Below are positions 13,864 through 19,013 of a DNA stretch of 19,013 nucleotides, piece after piece. The notes beneath the pieces are model-generated. The model was not told the origin of the DNA and ran no database searches. It worked only from the letters and a program-made list of their open reading frames with translations. The stretch comes from Kofleriaceae bacterium (GTDB lineage: Bacteria > Myxococcota_A > Polyangia > Haliangiales > Haliangiaceae), in assembly GCA_016763395.1 (NCBI GenBank), contig JAESTW010000685.1, forward strand, positions 1 through 19,013, in the 5' to 3' direction. The position numbers and the translations under genes were made by a program. How positions within the stretch are numbered: position 1 is the first letter of the stretch; each line of letters starts with the position of its first letter.

Positions 13864-16089
13864 GTGGCCGATCACCCTTTACCTATTGCGGCGATGCCCG
13901 ATTTCCTTGTTGTGAATCACTCACAGAGATATGTGGCCGACGCTCCCAGGACAAGCAGCACCACGAAGCATCCACTTCGGGGACGCAAAGTCCTCTTCGT
14001 TGATGATGATCGCGAGATGCGAACTCTCTTCCGACGCTGCCTTCGGTATACAGGAGCGCTCATTGACCTAGCTCAAGGCGCTGCCGAAGCCATAGTAAAG
14101 ACCGAGAATACCGACTACTGCGTGATTGTAACTGATTGGCAAATGCCCGATATGAACGGGATTGAGCTAGTGGATCGCCTGTGGCACGAACAACTCCACA
14201 CGAGTTTTGTCCTCGTCACCGGAGCAACTGCTCTCGATCTTCCTACAACTTCACCGGGTGCACGAGCCATCTCATCGGTAGTGCACAAACCCTGGCGCCC
14301 CGAACAAATCGATAGTGCTCTTGTCCAAGCAGTGGAACTCTTCGATAGGCGTGTCCGCGAGGCCAAGCGTCGAACCCAGGTCATTCGCATTCTACTGGTA
14401 GAAGACGATCACTCCGAACAAAAACTGAGTCAAGACTTACTGCAAGGCGGAAACCATATACGGTTCGAGTGGCAACGTGTTTCACGACTCGACCTCGGCA
14501 TGGCAGCAGTTGGACACGATGACTACGACATTATCCTAAGTGATCTTTCCCTACCCGATGCGCGGGGACTCGATACGGTGGCGGGATTGCGAAGATCTGC
14601 TCCTGACTTGCCCATCATCATGCTCAGCGGCAGCCACGATGAAGACTTGGCGGTCCAGGCTGTGTCCGCCGGTGCTCAAGACTACCTCGCAAAAGAAGAA
14701 GTCACAGGCAAATCACTGCTGCGTACCATCCGAAACGCGCTTCAACGAAAATCCAGCGAGGACTACCTAAACTACCTCAGCTGGCACGATCAACTCACAG
14801 GCCTTCCCAATCGACAGCTGTTTCTCAGACGTGCTGCCGACATGATTGCCAAGGCTCGGTCCCGCAAGAGCAAGCCCGCCATCATCGTTCTCGACCTCGA
14901 TAAATTTCGGACAACCAACGATTTACTGGGGCACAGTATCGGCGATACTCTCCTGATTCACGTAGCCGAGAGGCTTTTGAAGCATCTGGATAACAAAGAC
15001 TGCCTCGCTCGACTTGGTGGCGATGAATTCGCTGTGCTCGTCGATCAGGAGGACGGCCAAGACGTCTCCAAAATCGCCCAGGTACTGCTCACTGCACTCA
15101 ACGGTGAGTTCCACATCAACGGACACTCCATTTCCACTGCGGGCAGTGCCGGAATCAGCGTATTCCCGGACAACGGCAGTGATGCCGAGCAATTGTTGGC
15201 AAATGCAGACGCCGCTATGTACCGAGCGAAAAAGGCCGGACGCAATTGCTACCAATTCTATAACAAAGACATGCACCGAAAAGCGGTCGAGTGGATGGAG
15301 TTAGAACGAGAACTCAAAGGAGCGTTGTCGCGCAATGAATTTGAGTTGCACTACCAGCCCCAGGTCGATTGCCAGACCAACGAGATCAATTGCCTTGAAG
15401 CCCTACTGCGATGGACTCATCCTAGACTCGGACATGTCGGTCCCTTCCGCTTCATTCCCGTACTTGAGTCCGATGGCAGCATCAATGAGGTCGGCGCTTG
15501 GGTACTGCGAGAGGCCTGCCAACAATTGGCCAAATGGCGAAAGTTACGTCCAAATCTGAGAATAGCGGTCAACGTATCCGCTATCCAATTTGAGGACGAC
15601 GGGCTAGCTAGCATTGTGACGTCAGCACTGGAAGATGCCGGACTACCGGCCAATGCCTTGGAGCTTGAGATTACCGAGGGCTTGCTAATGCGCGACTTCG
15701 ATCACACCATGAGCACACTCGAAAAGCTCAGCTCGGCCGGCGTACGCATCGCCATTGACGACTTTGGCACCGGCTATTCCAACCTGAGCTATCTAGCTCG
15801 CTATCCCATCGACGTGCTCAAAATCGACAAGTCGATAACCGACATGATAGGTACCCACAATGGCGATAGCGTCAACCGAGCAGTGGTGCAGCTCGGCAAA
15901 GCCCTGGGAATAGAAATTCTCGCAGAGGGTGTTGAGACAGAGAAACAACTGAGCTTTCTCCGTGATTGTAAGGTCGAAACCTACCAAGGGTATTACTTTG
16001 CAAAGCCGTTAAAGGTCGACGTTTGCACGGACACCTTAGGGTGCCCCAGCAAAGACGATCGGGCCATTAAAGACGAACCGGCCACCTAG
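13864..16089 (+). CDS. Response regulator REC-REC-GGDEF-EAL (cyclic-di-GMP synthesis and breakdown)
   Basis: About 741 residues in four domains. REC1 is at about 40-155 (KVLFVDDD, phospho-acceptor Asp in VIVTDWQMPDMNG, Lys in VVHKPW). REC2 is at about 173-290 (ILLVEDD, Asp in DIILSDLSLPD, IIMLSGS, DYLAKE). GGDEF is at about 305-465 (HDQLTGLPNR, intact RLGGDEFAVLV). EAL is at about 485-725 (CLEALLRW, NVSAIQF, LEITEG, IDDFGTGYS, KIDKS, AEGVE, QGYYFAKPL), with every catalytic motif present. The inhibitory RxxD site before GGDEF reads DNKD, so product inhibition is probably weak. It is cytoplasmic and has no membrane segment. Starts are GTG 13864 or ATG 13894; neither has a strong ribosome binding site. 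No partner histidine kinase is in the window. Phosphorylation probably sets the balance between cyclase and phosphodiesterase activity. Confidence 0.95.
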   Translation: MADHPLPIAAMPDFLVVNHSQRYVADAPRTSSTTKHPLRGRKVLFVDDDREMRTLFRRCLRYTGALIDLAQGAAEAIVKTENTDYCVIVTDWQMPDMNGIELVDRLWHEQLHTSFVLVTGATALDLPTTSPGARAISSVVHKPWRPEQIDSALVQAVELFDRRVREAKRRTQVIRILLVEDDHSEQKLSQDLLQGGNHIRFEWQRVSRLDLGMAAVGHDDYDIILSDLSLPDARGLDTVAGLRRSAPDLPIIMLSGSHDEDLAVQAVSAGAQDYLAKEEVTGKSLLRTIRNALQRKSSEDYLNYLSWHDQLTGLPNRQLFLRRAADMIAKARSRKSKPAIIVLDLDKFRTTNDLLGHSIGDTLLIHVAERLLKHLDNKDCLARLGGDEFAVLVDQEDGQDVSKIAQVLLTALNGEFHINGHSISTAGSAGISVFPDNGSDAEQLLANADAAMYRAKKAGRNCYQFYNKDMHRKAVEWMELERELKGALSRNEFELHYQPQVDCQTNEINCLEALLRWTHPRLGHVGPFRFIPVLESDGSINEVGAWVLREACQQLAKWRKLRPNLRIAVNVSAIQFEDDGLASIVTSALEDAGLPANALELEITEGLLMRDFDHTMSTLEKLSSAGVRIAIDDFGTGYSNLSYLARYPIDVLKIDKSITDMIGTHNGDSVNRAVVQLGKALGIEILAEGVETEKQLSFLRDCKVETYQGYYFAKPLKVDVCTDTLGCPSKDDRAIKDEPAT

Positions 16090-16111
16090 ATTGCAGCGCG
16101 CTTAGCTCGGA

Positions 16112-16971
16112 TTAACTCAAGCTTTGCGCGACCAGATCAACAAGTACGTCCGCAGCATCAACGTGTAGCCAGTGCCCACCTTCGACGCGGTGAATCGTGA
16201 GGCCATGCTGCCCGGCCATGTCCTCTAAGCGTACTTGATCCGCAGCAGTAATCGAGGACCCTCTACTGGCAATAGCAAGATGAGTCGGACAATCACCGCT
16301 CGCCAGCACGCTCCAAGATCTTGCTGGTAGTAATCGAGCAAAAGCGCTGTCATCACCTCGTGATCCAGGCGATTGTGATACCCGTCGCCACGAGCCTCCA
16401 AGTTCATGCCCAGCCACTGGGCGATGGCAACAGGAATCCCGCGCGAGCTAAACTCTGCGGCAAATTCGGAGCGGGAAGAAAAGTCGCGAGAGATCTCACG
16501 TAAGATACGCAAGACCCGAATCACGATATTGCTATCCTCCTCTAGAGCAATACGCGAGCCCGCTGGACTGCTATCGACAGTCCAGGTTGTCAGCGCTTTG
16601 GAATGCTGTCCGGCTTGGTGCATGCGTTTCATGTCAAGCGCGACCTTGCCGCCGAAGGAGTGTCCGAGAACCGCTTCAATACGCATGCCCTTAACTGCTG
16701 CGTCGTCGATTAACCTATAGATATCCTCGGCACACGAACGCAGCGTATGCGGCGCTGGCGCGTCTTGCGACTTTCCATGCATGCGCAGATCCGCGAGTAC
16801 CACCCCCCAGTCCGGCCTCTTGGCACACAGCCTTCTGGCAACTGCGCGCCAGTTTGCTCCGCTTCCGTATATCCCGTGCAAGAACACGATCCACTTGTCC
16901 GGATTCGCACCGGGGTTCTCAATGATCTGGCTATGGGGGATAAAGCGAGGGCTAAGGTAAGGGCTAACCAC
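16112..16971 (-). pseudogene. Alpha/beta hydrolase broken by a single-base frameshift
   Basis: GTG 16971 is a well-supported start: AGGAG lies at 16984-16980 with an eight-base spacer. The first frame shows a normal hydrolase: FLHGIYGSGANW (oxyanion region), ADLRMHGKS, the nucleophile elbow GHSFGG, and a cap ending DYYQQDL. Near 16312-16320 family-like sequence jumps to the -1 frame: WSVLASGDCPTHLAIASRGSS, then the catalytic-His motif EGGHWLHVDA, ending at 16112. The unshifted frame instead runs into WRAVIVRLILLLPVEG and stops at 16225. One missing base near GATCTT explains this. The product without a shift lacks the catalytic His. No classic slippery heptamer is present, so a recent mutation or a sequencing error is more likely than programmed frameshifting. 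Confidence 0.85.
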
Positions 16972-16979
16972 GAAACAGT

Positions 16980-16984
16980 CTCCT
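16980..16984 (-). promoter_or_regulatory. Strong ribosome binding site deciding the hydrolase GTG start
   Basis: AGGAG on the minus strand lies eight bases before GTG 16971, inside the 23-base gap after the FKBP gene. It is one of the few clear Shine-Dalgarno sites in the window. It argues that this gene was functional until recently. Confidence 0.75.
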
Positions 16985-16994
16985 GCGAATCGAG

Positions 16995-17321
16995 CTAGCT
17001 TACGCCCAGAAGCTCGACGTCAAATACCAGGGTTGCGTTCGGTGGAATCGCGCCAGGTGCGCCACGTTCTCCGTATCCAAGCTCTGGCGGAATAGTGAGC
17101 TTGCGCTTGCCGCCGACTTTCATGCCTGCAACGCCCTGATCCCACCCTTTGATTACCTGACCGCCGCCGAGTGCAAATTGGAAAGGAGTTCCTCGATCAA
17201 CCGAGCTGTCAAACTTCTCACCTGTGGTGAGCCATCCGGTGTAATGGACGGATACAGATTGTCCAGGGACAGCTTCTGCGCCGGTGCCAACTTCTAGTTC
17301 TTCAATTTGTAAATCTGCCAT
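16995..17321 (-). CDS. FKBP-type peptidyl-prolyl cis-trans isomerase
   Basis: This is a 108-residue single-domain FKBP of the FKBP12/FkpA-core size. It carries SVHYTGWLTTGEKFDSS, the GTPFQFALGGGQVIKGWDQG block with the conserved VIKGWD (active-site Trp), and GGKRKLTIPPELGYGERGA. It closes with IPPNATLVFDVELLGV. It lacks a signal peptide and is presumably cytoplasmic, where it speeds prolyl bond isomerisation and protein folding. It is upstream of the hydrolase gene by 23 bases and likely co-transcribed. No Shine-Dalgarno is visible before the ATG. A TCTAAT box ends about eight bases before it, so the message may be leaderless. The 124 bases up to the PEGA gene contain no other gene. Confidence 0.96.
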   Translation of the reverse strand: MADLQIEELEVGTGAEAVPGQSVSVHYTGWLTTGEKFDSSVDRGTPFQFALGGGQVIKGWDQGVAGMKVGGKRKLTIPPELGYGERGAPGAIPPNATLVFDVELLGVS

Positions 17322-17445
17322 AGCCGAATATTAGACTAGTAACCCGATGCTAAACGAGTTCAACGCCAAGTTACTTGGGCCAATACCGCGATTTGTGGGC
17401 ATACAGACCGGACCGCACGATCGAGTCGGGTAGCCGCAGTGCCCT

Positions 17446-19013
17446 CTAATCAAAGGGGACGGAACCAGCGTTGTAGTCGACCTTGCCGCCAGACTTGGTC
17501 TCTCTTTGTCTCTTTGGCGCTCTGCGCGACTTCTTCGTAGCCCTTGGCTTGGCTCGTGGCCTCGTCGCTTTTTTCTTAGTTGGCTTCGCCTTCTTCGCGG
17601 AAACGTTGGACGCAACAGCTGCACTCGACGATTTTCCTGGCAATAAAACCACTTGCCGAATCCCATGTCTATTGGCCGGCATCGACACGACAAAACTGCG
17701 ATAGCCTGGCTTCTCGATGATGAATACCAATTTTCCAGACTCACTCTCGCCATCGTATTGATAGGGAGTAACTCCTAGGCGCACTCCGTCTCGTTTCCGG
17801 ACAACAACGGCTCCAGGGGGATCGCTCTCAATGGTCAGTGAGACCAGTCCGGCCGGCCGGTCAACTTCGCCGTTGGCCCGCAATAATCCGATTGCTCCTT
17901 CGATCTTTGTGGTGTCCGGTGGAGGTTCTGGAACGACGGGTGGAGGATCTGGAACGACGGGTGGAGGATCTGGAACGACGGGTATTCCCGCGCCGGGCGC
18001 TGTTCCCGTAGTGACGACTGCAGCATCGGCTTTTTCCGCAATTGCGGTGAGTCCTACATCCTCATCTACGGCAATCGCCTCAACCTTGGTCTCGGTCTCG
18101 GGCTCGGGCTCGGACGGTGCAGGGCTTTCCTCGCCAGCTTCGGCGACCATTGCAACCTCAGAATTACTCTCAGAGTCGTTCTCACTGCCACTGGTTGCGA
18201 TAAAATACGCAACCCCCGCGGCAAAAAGCACTGCCATTCCCACCATGGCGATTCCGAGTTTTCCCCAGCCTTCGTCCTGAGAAACCTCTGGGATGTATAG
18301 TTCGGCCTGCGCCTGCATCGTGGTAGCAGGAAATGCTGGGCTCGTCTGCCCGAGAGACGGAAGACCGGGAGCGGGAGCCTGTGGAGAGGCCGCGAGCGAA
18401 GCTAGTCCGGCTACAGGCGATGGGGCAAACGCCACCGGTGAAGGTAGGCCGGACATCGCTGTCGGCAACGATGCAGCCGGATTGACAACCGGAAGCGAAG
18501 GCGATGGAAGCCCCAGCGAGGCCGTTAGAGCAGGCGGTGAAAGAGCCGGCATACCAAGTGTCGCAACGACCGGATTCGCAGGTGGCAGGCCAGCGGGTGG
18601 AAGAGGAAGAGAAGGAGCGACCGCAGCAGGCGGTGAAAGAGCTGGCATTCCAAGTGTCGCTGCGATTGGAAGGCCCGGCGATGGAAGAGAAGGAGCGACC
18701 GCGGCAGGCGGTGAAAGAGCCGGCATTCCAAGTGTCGCTGCGATCGGATTCGCGATCGGAAGGCCTGGCGAGGCCGCTGCAGCAGGCGGTGAAAGGGCCG
18801 GCATTCCAAGTGTCGCGGCAATTGGCTTCGCGCTCGGAAGGCCGGCGGATGGAAGTGAAGGAAGTGCTGCGGGATTTGCCCCTCGTTGGACCGGCATGGC
18901 GGCAACTGGCAGAGGTGGCGCGGCGGTCGGAGGTTTTCCTGGCGGAAGGGCGGGCGGAGTAGGCATGGCGGCGAGCGGCGTAGGCATGGCGGCGAGCGGC
19001 GTAGGCATGGCGA
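17446..19013 (-). CDS. Pro/Ala-rich single-TM PEGA-domain protein, N-terminus beyond the right edge
   Basis: At least 520 residues are visible and the frame is still open at the edge, where MPTPLAA repeats continue, so the ATG at 19008 is probably internal. Order: a long Pro/Ala/Leu-rich, low-complexity region with repeats; a transmembrane helix (LGIAMVGMAVLFAAGVAYFI); an acidic linker; PDPPPVV repeats; a PEGA domain (SLTIESDPPGAVVVRKRDG, GVTPYQYDG, LVFIIEKPGYRSF); and a Lys/Arg-rich tail ending GSVPFD. This arrangement resembles the C-terminal part of myxobacterial membrane Ser/Thr kinases, where a cytoplasmic kinase precedes the Pro-rich linker, helix and PEGA domain. The kinase part would lie outside the window, so that identity is only inferred. 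The PEGA part should be extracytoplasmic. Confidence 0.85.
   Translation of the reverse strand, partial: AMPTPLAAMPTPLAAMPTPPALPPGKPPTAAPPLPVAAMPVQRGANPAALPSLPSAGLPSAKPIAATLGMPALSPPAAAASPGLPIANPIAATLGMPALSPPAAVAPSLPSPGLPIAATLGMPALSPPAAVAPSLPLPPAGLPPANPVVATLGMPALSPPALTASLGLPSPSLPVVNPAASLPTAMSGLPSPVAFAPSPVAGLASLAASPQAPAPGLPSLGQTSPAFPATTMQAQAELYIPEVSQDEGWGKLGIAMVGMAVLFAAGVAYFIATSGSENDSESNSEVAMVAEAGEESPAPSEPEPETETKVEAIAVDEDVGLTAIAEKADAAVVTTGTAPGAGIPVVPDPPPVVPDPPPVVPEPPPDTTKIEGAIGLLRANGEVDRPAGLVSLTIESDPPGAVVVRKRDGVRLGVTPYQYDGESESGKLVFIIEKPGYRSFVVSMPANRHGIRQVVLLPGKSSSAAVASNVSAKKAKPTKKKATRPRAKPRATKKSRRAPKRQRETKSGGKVDYNAGSVPFD
17918..17980 (-). repeat. Three tandem 21-base repeats (Pro-rich linker)
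   Basis: Three adjacent copies of ggtggaggatctggaacgac plus g, the first with one mismatch, encode VPDPPPVVPDPPPVVPEPPP on the minus strand. They form a stiff proline spacer before the PEGA domain. Confidence 0.9.
18500..18870 (-). repeat. Diverged repeats encoding LGMPALSPPA units
   Basis: Four copies of the segment ATLGMPALSPPA occur, separated by variable AVAPSLP-type spacers. The plus-strand DNA repeats ggcattccaagtgtcgc and ggcggtgaaagagc. They make up the low-complexity cytoplasmic linker of the PEGA-domain protein. Confidence 0.85.
18961..19013 (-). repeat. Tandem 21-base repeat at the right edge (MPTPLAA)
   Basis: Two perfect copies of a 21-base unit (18961-18981 and 18982-19002, starting aggcatggcggcgagcggcg) and a partial third reach the window end. 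On the minus strand they encode MPTPLAA repeats. The array probably continues outside. Confidence 0.92.

Noticed and set aside
16090..16111. Terminator between the GGDEF-EAL gene and the hydrolase gene
   Set aside because: Only short GCGC complementarity and no T run are visible in the 22-base gap.

Overview
The window looks like chromosomal DNA of a Myxococcota-type (former Deltaproteobacteria) bacterium. The evidence is a MYXO-CTERM sorting tail, MopE-type metal-binding repeats, a Pro/Ala-rich single-TM PEGA protein and many acidic, Cys-rich lipoproteins. By eye the GC content is moderate, lower than in classical soil myxobacteria. TTG and GTG starts are common and Shine-Dalgarno sites are often weak. 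I see no tRNA, rRNA, CRISPR array or insertion sequence, and no gene-free stretch longer than 300 bases.

Layout: (1) 1-2921, minus: a secreted DUF4114/MopE-repeat/Cys-rich protein ending in MYXO-CTERM, which runs on without a stop codon into a lipoprotein signal peptide and another MopE-repeat protein cut by the left edge. (2) 3094-6155, minus: a compact operon of an ArsS-like radical SAM protein, a TVP38/VTT membrane protein and a fused pair of 'rSAM/selenodomain-associated' transferases. (3) 6321-8348, minus: an SRPBCC/AHSA1 protein, a FUSC/aromatic-acid-exporter-like membrane protein and a class I methyltransferase. (4) 8481-10019, plus: the most striking gene, described below. (5) 10044-11857, minus: sfsA, def and a Cys-rich lipoprotein. 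(6) 11898-16089, plus: an alkaline phosphatase lipoprotein, then a REC-REC-GGDEF-EAL protein. (7) 16112-17321, minus: an FKBP isomerase and an alpha/beta hydrolase broken by a frameshift. (8) 17446 to the right edge, minus: a PEGA-domain protein missing its N-terminus.

Main discovery candidate: the plus-strand gene at 8481 appears to be a selenoprotein that standard gene calling would truncate. A signal peptide (TTG at 8481) is followed in the same frame by TGA-GGT-GGC-TGA, and then by about 480 uninterrupted codons. These encode an outer-membrane-like beta-barrel, a His/Asp-rich repeat tract and a C-terminal thioredoxin domain (WCGPC). Just after the second TGA lies a hairpin with a GGTC apical loop, at nearly the distance of the E. 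coli fdhF SECIS. I read the motif as Sec-Gly-Gly-Sec, a diselenide version of CxxC, at the mature N-terminus of an exported barrel-thioredoxin fusion. The gene ends on an ordinary TGA without such a hairpin, and TGA is a normal stop elsewhere in the window.

Other points of interest are the MYXO-CTERM/lipoprotein read-through fusion, loss of the first cluster cysteine (Ser56) in the ArsS-like enzyme, and the frameshifted hydrolase whose catalytic His lies only in the shifted frame.
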